Below the pieces are notes generated by a model. It had not been told where the DNA came from. It ran no database searches and saw only the letters and a program-made list of their open reading frames with translations. The position numbers and the translations under genes are program-made. A DNA stretch of 64,000 nt from Mixophyes australis (lineage: Eukaryota; Chordata; Amphibia; Anura; Limnodynastidae): positions 256,865,228 to 256,929,227 of the forward strand of contig JAVHZZ010000004.1 of NCBI GenBank assembly GCA_036250195.1. Reading direction: 5' to 3'. Positions within the stretch are counted from its first letter, which is position 1. Every line of letters begins with the position of its first letter. Below, in pieces: positions 46,101 through 55,635 of the stretch.

Positions 46101-46424
46101 GAAAGCTACCTCGGTGCAAGTTTTGGACTAAAAACAATATTGTGAGGTGTGAGGTGTTCAGAATAGACTGGAAATTAGTGGAAATGATTGTTATTGAATG
46201 TTATTGAGGTTAATAATAGCGTAGGAGTGGAAAAAAACCAAAAAACTGGATTTTAGTGCTTTTTATGCTTTTTTAAATATAAATCAGAACCCAAAACCCG
46301 AAATCAGAACCAAAACCTTTTGTCAGGTGTTTTGGCAAAAAAAATCCGAACCCAAAACCTCAAGCTAATCAGAACCCAAAACCCAAAACACTAAAAGTGC
46401 CCGGTGCACACCCTTACTCTAAAT

Positions 46425-46892
46425 TGACCTTTTCTACAGTGAACTATATTTTTGATAACAAAATGAAACTAAAGACTTTCATAGCCCATGTCTCCGTAAA
46501 TAAACGTACCCATGTGACTTCCAAAGACTAGTTTTGAGTATTGGGATTTCATTTGTGTGCCTGAGGTTATAAGTAGGGGGACAGAGGGTTCCTTAGTCTC
46601 TCTCTGGTGTTGCAGATTCATTCAAAATTACCCAACGAAGATACTACTGAATCCTGACTATGGTGCAGGCACTGCACAGAAGATATTAAGGTGAAGCTAT
46701 TCGGTAAAAGTAAAGTACACACCCTGCTTCCCAAAAACATTCTAGGGAAAAAGTTGTTACATTCAATACTGCTTAGAACAAGTGTTCACATTGCTTAATG
46801 CTCCATTTACGGGTCATTATATAGAGGGACCGGAAGAGACATCTGGTGCTGAGGTATAGCTCTGAGTGTGAAATTGTACACCATATGACATG
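46425..46892. other. Short interval, nothing recognised
   Basis: AT-rich sequence between the giant hAT and the Ngaro-like element. No open frame of note. Confidence 0.5.
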
Positions 46893-46976
46893 ATGACAAG
46901 TGAGGTTTTTAGGATGAATGCACTTAAAGGGCGACTGTGTTTGAAGCAGGCTGAACACTTACCTAAAGGGGTTAAC
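46893..46976 (+). repeat. 5' terminal direct repeat of Ngaro-like element 2
   Basis: Starts atgacaagtgaggttttt and ends cctaaaggggttaac. Matches 53467-53550 except for T/C changes in ggttttt and gaatgca. Confidence 0.95.
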
Positions 46977-47364
46977 ATGGGGTTGGGCCCGACCAATCCT
47001 AGCTCCTGTGGGAGGGACCTTGATTGAATATAGCAGGATGTACTTCCTGGTCTGCCTCACTTTGCAACACGAGATCCAGGGATCCAGTGGGTAGAGTCTG
47101 CAGCTGCGAAGCAAACAGATAAGTATCCGTTCTATCTGTTAGCTGTTATTTGGTCATTTTAGTGTTTTATTTGTACTTCCATTGCTTCTTGTCCAGTTTT
47201 CTTTTGTTTTCTGCCTGTTCGTTTTCTGTTCCCCCCCCCTCATTCCTCCCATCTCCCCTTTCTCCTCCCCCCCTTCCTTCCCTGCCTGCTTCTCTCCCCT
47301 CTTTCTCCTTTCCTCCCCTGTTCCTCATATCCTTTCCCCCAGCTTTTCCATTCCCCGCTCCAGC

Positions 47365-49556
47365 TATGCCCCATCCAAAAAGGTCCCACGTTCCCCCGGC
47401 GTGCCTGCGGGCCCCCTCCCCCTCTAGTACTCGGCGCCATCTTGCGCAGCCCTCCAGCCTGGTCCCAACAGCCAGGACGGGTGTGCGGCGGCAAAGGGGG
47501 GGCATCTCAGGACCGGATGGTCCTATTCTGTCAGCGGGGCAGTCGGTCCCCGAGCCTAGGGGAAGGGGTGGTGTGTCATCGCTTGGTCGGGCGGCTCTGT
47601 CGAAGTCGGCACCGGGTCCGCGCATCCGCAGATCGTGACCCCCGTCACGGGGAGCAGCGCTTCCTCGCGGGGGGGGGGGGGACAGGGGCCATGCAGTGGG
47701 CTCTGGACATGCATCCCCAGCCCCACAACAAGAGGGGTCAGATGGGACCCCCCGGCAGCCAGCTCTGAGGTCACGCACGCCATTATTAACCCCTATCCAG
47801 CAGGGGGTGCAGGTCCATCTTCCATGGGGTCATTCCTGCAGTGCCCATTAACCCCCCCTACAGTGTCCACATCAGTGGAGGCATTGCATAACAACCCCTC
47901 AGCTCTGCACCAACTGCACTTCCTGCCAAGTCCTTTTTTGCCCCATAGCGGCAGGGAATCCGCCTGGGGGGCAGGTTTATTGGGGTCCCAGTATCACCCC
48001 GGGGGGTACCATCCCGGCACATACCACAACAAGTTTATTATCCGGTTCACGCTAGGGAGATGTACCGTAGGGACGCGGGCGCTTGGGAGGGTGCAGGAAA
48101 TTTTGAGGAACGGGACGGAGCGCCTGTGAGGCACCCCCTGCCTCATTTTCAATCTTGGTCGCCGTCAGATGACAGGCGATACCAGGCACGACAGGGTTAC
48201 TCTCCAGGGGTCGCAACTAGGGGTGACACGTATAGGTCAGAGGCGCAAGATAGTGTTGTGATTGACTACAATCATGATAGCGGGTATCGGGGGTCCGGTT
48301 CTTTGGGGGAGCGGTCCTCAGTGAGGTACATTAGCTCCACCACACAGCGGCGCAAGGTGGCGGAGGGGTATTGTGGTTTTGGCCAGCAGGCGGATAGGGG
48401 TCAGGACGTCGGCGAGCTATTTCTAGGTTCGAGGCGGTGACGCTTAGACTATTCCCCAAGAACTCAGCTCACTCTCCCTTATTCCATTTCAGAGCCAGTG
48501 GTCGTGGGGCCGGAGGCAATGTCGAGCAGTCGTGACAGGTCCAGGTCACAGTCACGGGGACAGAGGTCCGCAGGGGTCATCGAGGAGTCGCATCCGGTTC
48601 GCTCAGGAGGAGAGGACGCTGCAGCGTGCACTGGGGCATCATCCGAGACGAGGGTGAGCAAGGACACGGCTTCCGGTGCCGGGATCACGGTCCCCGGGGG
48701 TGAGTCTTCTGTTTTAATTACACACCAATCACAGCAGCTCGGATCTCCGGTTTACACAACTAGTGCTGATTCATCTGATTCAGAGAGTAGACTCAGGAAA
48801 CTGATTAGAATATTAGAGAGCGAATTGTTGGGGAAGCGCAGCAAACAAACAACGAGGTCAGGGAGCCCCGAGCAGCCTCTGGCAAAAAGCGACTTAGGGC
48901 AGGTCGAAAGCAGGAAGGTTACTCATGGCGTTAGACCAAGAGTGTGCGACAAAATTAGACGGGGAAAGTACGTAGATATGTTCGCTTTGACAGGCGAGGA
49001 TAAGAAAGCCTTAGCAGCGGCTTGCGCTAAATCAGGTATGGGGGAAGAGAGGTATCGGTCGTTCCCTAGGTGGGTGAATGCGTTCTCCATTTTTGCTACG
49101 ATCTACACCGAATCGAGGCCCAATGAACAGGCAGAGGTATGGAGGTATATGCACCTCATTAGCGGAATGTATGTAAAGGACGGCCCAGTCATATGGAAAG
49201 CATATGACAAGCTTTTTCGGAAATGGATGAGCGGCCGGGAGAAACTGCCCTTGGGGTCAAAAGATATTGACACCTGGCTTGAATTGATGAGACCTAGCAG
49301 TCAGGCAGCGGAAGGGGGCGCAGGTCGGAGGTTTCAAGGGACGGGGAGGGCTCAGACCGCCCTCCCCCCAAAAGGTAGATGTTATGACTTCAACGCAGGT
49401 TCTTGTCAGAGAGGCACGGCCTGCAGATTTAGACACGCCTGCGTGTTGTGTGGCGGGCATCACCCAGCCACCGAGTGCGTTCGGGCCCGTAGTAGTGGGG
49501 GTAGAGGAAGAGGCGCTCAAACAACAGTGCCTGGTCAAGAGTCCATTGCCAATTAA
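47365..49556 (+). pseudogene. Gag of Ngaro-like element 2, frameshifted
   Basis: Structural protein expected to package the element RNA. The start at 47365 (MPHPKRSHVPPACL) is supported by the matching start in element 1. Reading passes through frames ending at 47638, 48129 and 48440 before the open C-terminal 352 residues (48498-49556). A 13-base G-run near 47668 is one likely slip site, and a TGA at 48438-48440 is a stop. The C-terminal part has a capsid-like helical region (RKGKYVDMF-like start, RSFPRWVNAFSIFATIY, EVWRYMHLI). It ends in a zinc-binding tail from 49380 with CYDFNAGSCQRGTACRFRH (CCCH) followed by CVLCGGHHPATEC (CCHC). The pol frame overlaps the tail in another frame. Confidence 0.75.
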
Positions 49557-51132
49557 TGTGGCGGAATTGGGCAAGTGGCTCTCGATGTTTAACCATAGGG
49601 ACACCGCTGCTCTCCTGCATGATGGTTTCCGTTTAGGTTTTAGGCTTCCAATTCAGGGTCATATATCCACAGCAATGTCGGTTAATTTAAAATCAGCTCT
49701 TACCCTCCCCGAAGTTCTTGATGAGAAAATTGGTAAGGAGGTTAGTCTGGGCCGCATGATTGACCCATTTCAGCATCCGCCCATTCCCAATCTGGTCTTG
49801 TCACCGGTAGGGGTAGTCCACAAAAAGGCTGAGGGTAAATTCAGGCTGATCCAGCATTTGTCCTATCCTGCTGGACAGTCTGTGAACGACGCAATCAACG
49901 CCAGCCTCAGTTCAGTCAGTTACCAATCATTTGAGTCTGCACTGGCATTAGTCCAAGAATGCGGTAGGGGGTCCCTGCTAGCCAAAATTGATATCGAATC
50001 AGCCTTCAGGCTGTTGCCCCTTCACCCGGAGTCGTTTCAATACATGGGTTTTCGGCATTGTGGTGGTTACTATATTGATCGCTGTCTACCCATGGGTTGC
50101 TCGATTTCCTGTGCACTGTTCGAGAAATTCAGTAGTTTCTTGCATTGGTGCATCCAGGCAGGGACAGGGTGCCGGTGGATCGCACACTATCTTGATGACT
50201 TCTTGGTTATCGGGCCTCCTGATTCCTCGAGTTGTCGAGATACGTTGTTTTCCATTCAGGCCTTATTTAGGGTGCTAGGTGTTCCCATCGCAGCAGACAA
50301 GACAGAGGGCCCCACCGAGTGCCTGTCATTCCTTGGTATCCAGATTGATACATCAGCTGAGGTCTGCCGACTCCCGGCTGATAAAGTTAGTAAGATGTAC
50401 GATGCCATTGTGGCAGTGTCAGAAGCCAGTGCTACTCCATAAAGGGAGGTTCAGTCATTACTGGGGCGGTTTAATTTTGCCTGCAGGGTGATCCCCATGG
50501 GGAGAGTCTTCTGTAGGAAATTACAGAGAGCCACCGCAGGGAGGGCTAGGCCGCATGCGCCTATTAGGTTATCCAGGGAGATAAGGGAGGATTTGCAAAT
50601 CTGGAAAATTTTTCTTAGTGAGTTTAACGGCAGGCGTATATGGCCATCACCACCTGTGGAGAATTTTAAAATTAACCTATTTACGGATGCATCAGGGGCA
50701 TGTGGTTTCGGGGCTTACTTGGACGGCCATTGGTGCGCGGAAGGGTGGCCTGATAGTTGGCATAGTGCAGGCATTACCAAGAACTTGTTGGTGCTTGAGC
50801 TATTCCCGATTGTGGTAGCACTGGAGCTGTGGGCGCCCGCATTGCGGGGGAAGCACATAGTTTTTTGGTGCGACAATCTAGGAGTGGTTCAATCAATTAA
50901 CAAACAGAGTGCCTCGGCTCAGCATGCAATATCCTTGCTGCGTCATCTGATCCTGCGCTGTCTGCAGCACGACATTTCATTTAGGGCGAAACATGTTCCA
51001 GGGGTTCAGAATACCTTGGCCGACACGTTATCCCGCTTCCAATGGAGTAGGTTTCGTAGTTTGGCTCCCCAGGCAGACAGTGTTGGCATGCCGTGTCCCT
51101 CTTGTGTTTGGCAGATCATCAAGCCGGCATAA
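49384..51132 (+). pseudogene. Reverse transcriptase-RNase H of Ngaro-like element 2, one in-frame stop
   Basis: Polymerase that would copy element RNA into cDNA. RT blocks: FRLIQHLSYP, LLAKIDIESAFRLLPL (first catalytic Asp), LPMGCSISCALFEKF, YLDDFL (50188-50199, two catalytic Asp), CLSFLGIQID. A TAA at 50440-50442 is the only break. The same frame continues with REVQSLLGRFNFACRVIPMGR into RNase H, with LFTDASGACGFGAYL, LELFPIVVALELW, FWCDNLGVVQSIN and HVPGVQNTLADTLSR providing the Asp-Glu-Asp-Asp set. It ends at 51132, overlapping the recombinase start. The open N-terminal part before about 49540 overlaps gag and may not be translated from its own ATG. Confidence 0.88.
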
Positions 51133-52007
51133 GAGGGCTCGTGGAACAGGCCGTAGATCCGGCCACCTTGAAAACATATCAGACGGCATGGAGACGGTGG
51201 TCAATATTCAGCAATCAGAGGGATCAATCGGAGGCAGGTCAGCGTGATTCTATGTTAGCTTTCATGTGGGAGAGATACTCCAATGGGGAATCTAGAACCA
51301 GTATGGCCTCTACCCTGGCGGGTATCTCGTTCATGGCTAGGCTCCATGGATGTCACGAAAGGGTTTATGGTCAGCAAGGCCCTTAAGGGGTGGGCGAGGG
51401 TGCGTCCCTCGCACACGGATGCTAGGCTGCCAATCACCACCAATATCTTAGCCGGCCTGATAAGGAATTTGGGTTTGGTCACTGCGGATGGGTACAAAAG
51501 GCTCTTATTTAGTTCTGCTTTCTCAATGGCGTTCTTTGGAGCTTTTCGAGTCTCAGAGATCGTGGCTAGATCAAGGGGGCATCAGGAGTCGGGTTTGCGG
51601 GTGGAGCATGTCAGCGTGAGTGAAGGTATCGTAGCCTGTAAAATCATTAGATCAAAGACCAATCAGAGTGGCAGAGGCTCTTGGGTTCAGTTACTATGCA
51701 GCTGGATAGTCAGATTTGCCCAGTGAGTTTAACATCTCAGTTTGTTAATGTCAGACCCCAGGCCTGTTTGTTTCTCTGTCTTGGTGACGGTATGCCACTG
51801 ACAAGGTATCAGTTTGCGGCCATTTTGAAGCGGTCCTTACAGTCCCTGGGATTAGACAGCTCAATGTACGGAACCCATTCCTTTAGAATTGGGGCGGCCA
51901 CATCTGCCGCCATAGCCGGGTCCTCTACTGAGACCATTAAAGCCCTGGGCCGATGGAAGTCCACGGCATATAAATCTTATGTTAGGATTGACGAGATCGA
52001 TGGTTGA
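51093..52007 (+). pseudogene. Tyrosine recombinase of Ngaro-like element 2, two frameshifts
   Basis: YR integrase. N-terminal core-binding region: VDPATLKTYQTAWRRW, LAFMWERYSNGES (frame 51093-51386). A shift near 51345-51360 leads to TKGFMVSKALKGW, LLFSSAFSMAFFGAFRVSEIV (catalytic Arg). A second shift near 51690-51715 leads to CPVSLTSQFVNVRPQA, MPLTRYQFAAILKRSL, THSFRIGAAT (HxxR, 51886-51897), LGRWKSTAYKSYVR (Trp and nucleophilic Tyr). All catalytic residues survive, so only the two indels disable it. It overlaps the end of the RNase H frame, as in other Ngaro-type elements. Confidence 0.9.
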
Positions 52008-52435
52008 TGGTTGCTATGCCTTATCATATTTTTGCCTTCACAGTTTTTCTTTTTCTAATTTCATTCTTTCCTGGTTCCCCAACCGACCCCTCTTCCCTTC
52101 CCACCCCATCTTCTACCTCCATTTAGTGGGCTACCCTGGGCTTTTCCACTCGTCGCTTTAACGCGGGGGCGCAAAGGGATTTTCACCCGGGTTTCCCTGG
52201 GCGTAAGTCCTGATTAGTAGTGTGCAGCCGGGGTTTTTCCGGGTGTTTTTTTACCTTTGCCTGGGTGGCCTGCTCCGCATATGTGTCTCCTTTCCGTATC
52301 CCTCCCTGTTGACCGGTTTTCCAACACGCTTTCCTTCTCGGTGCTTTATTCTAATCCTGACCTGTTGTCAAATTTAAGGTGGTATGGTTTGCTAACACTG
52401 GTTTTCTGCTTTCAGGTGATGGTGTGTCAACCAAG

Positions 52436-52973
52436 ATGGTGTGGGTCATCGGTCACTCATTTGTTTTTTGGGCCGCTGGCCACCCCAGGTCTAACGTTAT
52501 CCCGAAACACAGCGGCACTGTAGTAAGATGGTTGGGCAGACGGGGTTTAGGCTGGTCTGAGCTTTTCCCATGGTTGGTGAGGCTTATTAAACAACAAGGC
52601 CCACCTAATGTCCTGGTAGTGCACGCGGGAGGCAACGATCTGGGGAAAGGGAAATCGCTAGAGCTCATTATTGAGAATCGGGAAGACCTGCGTCGAATCC
52701 ATGAGGCCTGGCCCGGCATCATCATAGGTTGGTCGGCACTTATCCCCCGGCTGGCATGGAGAACAGCTATCCCCATAAAAAAGATGACGGTGATGGTTAG
52801 AAAGTTAAATAGCGCCATTCGGAAGGTGGTTCGGTCCTTGGGGGGTATAGTCATTAATCACCCAGGTATAGGGGTCACCGCAGTTATTTAGACGGGACGG
52901 CGTGCATTTAACGGAGGAAGGGATGGGTTTATTCATAGATAGGATTTGCAGGGGAGTGTTGGCGTGTTTCGGT
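52436..52973 (+). pseudogene. SGNH/GDSL-type hydrolase domain of Ngaro-like element 2
   Basis: Esterase-like domain found downstream of the recombinase in many vertebrate Ngaro elements; its purpose is unknown. Block I reads VWVIGHSFV (Ser in a GHS context rather than GDS). Block III is VVHAGGNDLG (GGND at 52628-52639), then AWPGIIIGWSALIPR. A one-base shift at about 52870-52890 breaks the frame. The continuation RRDGVHLTEEGMGLFIDR (from 52893) supplies the catalytic Asp-His pair and ends at a TAG near 52973. Upstream residues of the open frame (from 52379) are probably non-native. With one base corrected in register the domain would be complete, so loss is recent. Confidence 0.82.
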
Positions 52974-53347
52974 TAGTTGGTGGCGGGCTGCGGCGTCTGT
53001 GGGGCGCAGCGTGGTAGGAAGGCACTGCGTTCAGCGGCTGATTAGTGGGCGCACAGGTAGTTGGCCGCAGGTCACTGTCCCCTAAGTGGCACCAGTAACT
53101 CCTTTTTGGTCCTTAGGTGCGGAGGGTCCCTGTCCGGCTCGGTGAGGGAGGGCAGTGTGAGTTTGTAAGGGGCAGTCACTCTGACGCCAATTCAGCGCAA
53201 GTTATGATGGGATTTGTTCCCCCCCTTGGTTTGTGGACTTACGGCGGTTTGCGCCAGTCCCCATGTGATATTGTGTTATCAGCTTGAGAGCTGTTTTGCA
53301 GTGCCCTTTCTCCGCCACCATAGGTTTAGCTTAATATATAAAATCAT

Positions 53348-53353
53348 AATAAA
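53348..53353 (+). promoter_or_regulatory. Poly-A signal of Ngaro-like element 2
   Basis: AATAAA in ataataaaagttc, between the hydrolase remnant and the 3' terminal repeat. Confidence 0.5.
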
Positions 53354-53466
53354 AGTTCTGCCATTCTTTAATAACTTATTCATGTCTCTGTGTGTTTATT
53401 TGCATGCACTGTTTAGAGTTTTTAAGTTGATGTGAAGTTTATGGGAACATACACGGTCAGCCCTTT

Positions 53467-53550
53467 ATGACAAGTGAGGCTTTTAGGATGAACGCACTTA
53501 AAGGGCGACTGTGTTTGAAGCAGGCTGAACACTTACCTAAAGGGGTTAAC
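53467..53550 (+). repeat. 3' terminal direct repeat of Ngaro-like element 2
   Basis: Second copy of the 84-bp repeat. The few differences from the 5' copy suggest limited time since insertion or later conversion. Confidence 0.95.
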
Positions 53551-54930
53551 TAAAATAAAATAATATGTATATTTTGCAGGACTTCATTGCTGAATAAAAT
53601 AAACTTACTATGATAGATGCTTTATTAGAGTTATTGTTTGCATTCACTTATTTCACATGATAACATGTTTCCTTGGAGTATATGCATAATATTTTCCTAT
53701 TGCTAAACAAAAAATACATACTATTTTAAAAAAAATAATGAACCAATGTAGCAGATTGTATTAGTAGCAGTCTGAGAGGAATGTTCCCAGGCCCAGCTGT
53801 CAATGTACAAGTAATATCAGGCTTATAAGTACAGCAAGCTCCAGCTATTGGAGAGGAAAGAAGGATCCGGTCATTAAAATATAAGTAATATACAATTCAT
53901 AGTCAACCCAGGAGAAAATTTGGTATGAAGGGTAACTGAACAAGCAGCAGCTGTATTTGCAGTATCTAATCTAGCTGCTAATTTGAGTAATGGTTTCCCA
54001 CTCTGGTAAACTGTACCGATAGTTCATGTTTCCCTCCAATCTGATAGTTCACTGAATGGGAAGAGTAATTTTGCAACCTTAAGCAGGATACTATGGTAGT
54101 TCTTCTTGAAAAAATGGAATCTCTGCCCAGACGCTGAATGCCAGATGCTGTTGGGCACACCTAGTGATGACCAGACACACAGATAGCGGTCATCATCCAC
54201 CAGATTGCTCTCCTGCTTTCCTGTGCCAGATTATTATTCAAGCAGAACTCTATTCAAACCTTATTATATTTAAACAGCTATCCATGTGCCGGATATCTTG
54301 CTTAACATTTGACTTTACCTGAACTCTGTATGCCCTGAAAAGCTACTTAAATCTTCTACTTGTATCCTACTCAGGCCTACCAATCTGTTGCCATTGAACT
54401 CCTATCTTGATCTTGCTTCCTAGTGCTTACGAGCAAGCCCGACATTGGAGGAAATAAAGAAACATTTCCAAGAAGCTGGGAGGTTATAAGGAGTGCAGAC
54501 ATTTTAGTATCAGATATGTATTTATGTGGTATCACATCAGGTATTTACCAATTTGCTAATTGCAGTGATATTACAGATAAGGTCATTAAATATATAAATG
54601 TATTATTTTCTATACAATAATATGCTAAGAGGTGAAAAAACAAGGTTATTAATAAAGAACCACAATAGACATCTGCAAATACAAGATCATAGCTGGTTAA
54701 TCAATCAGGAATGGAAGGATGTTGTGTTGAGGCACAGCAATACATATAATTACAATTACACTAGCGAGGATTGCATATTCAAATAGAATAGGCAATAACA
54801 GCGCACCCACAAAGAAATATGCAAAGTAGATTTGTATATGCGGAGTACAAAAATTATATACATATTTAGTGATACTGTCACAATGTGCATTCAATATTAA
54901 ACATGCAAGTACATACATATAAATACAAAT
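53551..54930. other. AT-rich interval, nothing recognised
   Basis: No gene, tandem repeat or terminal repeat pair was seen. Short frames near 54423-54786 lack motifs. Confidence 0.4.
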
Positions 54931-55136
54931 AGTGGGCAGCACGTGGCTAAGTGGTTAGCACTTCTGCCTTACAGCACTGGGGTCATGAGTTCAATTCCCT
55001 TATCTGTGAGGAGTTTGTATGTTCTCCCCGTCTTTGTGTGGGTTTCCTCCGGTACTCCGGTTTCCTCTCACACTCCAAAAAACATGCTAGTAGGTTAATT
55101 GGATGCTAACAAATTGACCCTAGTCTCTGTGTTAGG
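54931..55136 (+). repeat. tRNA-headed SINE, 3'-truncated
   Basis: Same family as 19541-19869 (gtggctaagtggttagcacttctgccttacagcactg, gtttgtatgttctccccgtc, cacactccaaaa). It ends at ccctagtctctgtgttag, directly against the hAT fragment, without the GAT tail. Confidence 0.85.
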
Positions 55137-55138
55137 TC

Positions 55139-55270
55139 AGTTATATATTGCAGTAGTATTTTTTTTATACTGCAGGAACAGTGAACGTAGTTATATATTG
55201 CAGTAGAAATTCCTTTTTACTGCAGGAACAGTGAACATAGTTAGATATTGCAGTACTAATTTTTTTATAC
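55139..55270 (-). repeat. 50-bp tandem repeat, about 2.5 units, homologous to the 58-bp array
   Basis: ttatatattgcagtag recurs at 55141, 55191 and (as ttagatattg) 55241. The unit gaacgtagtt..atattgcagta..tttactgcaggaacagt aligns with the complement of the 58-bp unit, gaacgtagtaaatgtaatatagattgcagtacctattctctggaactgctt. Confidence 0.8.
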
Positions 55271-55337
55271 TTTTTTTATATTTTTTATAATTTTTTTATA
55301 CTTTTTTTTATAATTTTTTCATAATTTTTTAATACCA

Positions 55338-55635
55338 ATGGACTTAGCAGGACAGAGCACAGGACACAGCACCATTGGACTCAGCAGGACAGAGCACAGG
55401 ACAAAGCACCACTGGACTCAGCAGGACAGAGCACAGGACAAAGCACCACTGGACTCAGCAGGACAGAGCACAGGACAAAGCACCACTGGACTCAGCAGGA
55501 CAGAGCACAGGACAAAGCACCACCGGACTCAGCAGGACAGAGCACAGGACAAAGCACCACTGGACTCAGCAGGACAGAGCACAGGACAAAGCACCACCGG
55601 ACTCAGCAGGACAGAGCACAGGACACAGCACCACT
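55338..55635 (-). repeat. 37-bp minisatellite, about 8 units
   Basis: caccactggactcagcaggacagagcacaggacaaag repeats with near identity. Because 37 is not a multiple of three, each frame stays open and cycles through three peptides. The open frames at 55338-55637 and 55375-55752 are products of this and not genes. Confidence 0.95.

Larger units (their letters stand above)
34260..46416 (+). mobile_element. Giant hAT transposon, 12.16 kb, perfect 8-bp TSD
   Basis: The left end TAAGGATGAGCGGGCTCGG and the inverse of the right end, TAAGGGTGTGCACCGGGC, form the TIRs. The flanking 8-mer ctctaaat is identical at 34252-34259 and 46417-46424. Between them lie a GC-rich 5' subterminal region with cggat/atccg inverted motifs (34262-34440), a 37-bp repeat region (about 34500-34650), a 7-kb minisatellite of 58-bp units (34745-41775), a transposase pseudogene (41818-44865), and a 3' tail rich in captured transposase fragments and aaacccaaaac motifs. 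Typical hAT elements are 2.5-5 kb. The extra length comes almost entirely from the array. Confidence 0.93.
46893..53550 (+). mobile_element. Ngaro-like tyrosine-recombinase retrotransposon 2, about 6.66 kb
   Basis: Bounded by 84-bp direct repeats (46893-46976 and 53467-53550) that differ at two positions. Order: pyrimidine-rich leader (47200-47340), gag (47365-49556), RT-RNase H (49384-51132), tyrosine recombinase (about 51093-52007), SGNH hydrolase (about 52436-52973) and a poly-A signal AATAAA at 53348. The absence of a DDE integrase, a recombinase after RNase H, and a hydrolase instead of a DNA methyltransferase all point to Ngaro rather than DIRS. Flanks show no target duplication, as expected for recombinase-mediated insertion. 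Only scattered stops and frameshifts are present, so it is fairly young. Confidence 0.9.

Noticed and set aside
48441..48491. Splice acceptor-like sequence (pyrimidine tract then cag) between gag frames of Ngaro-like element 2
   Set aside because: No matching donor is clear, and the frame is simply interrupted by a TGA. A nonsense change is the simpler explanation.
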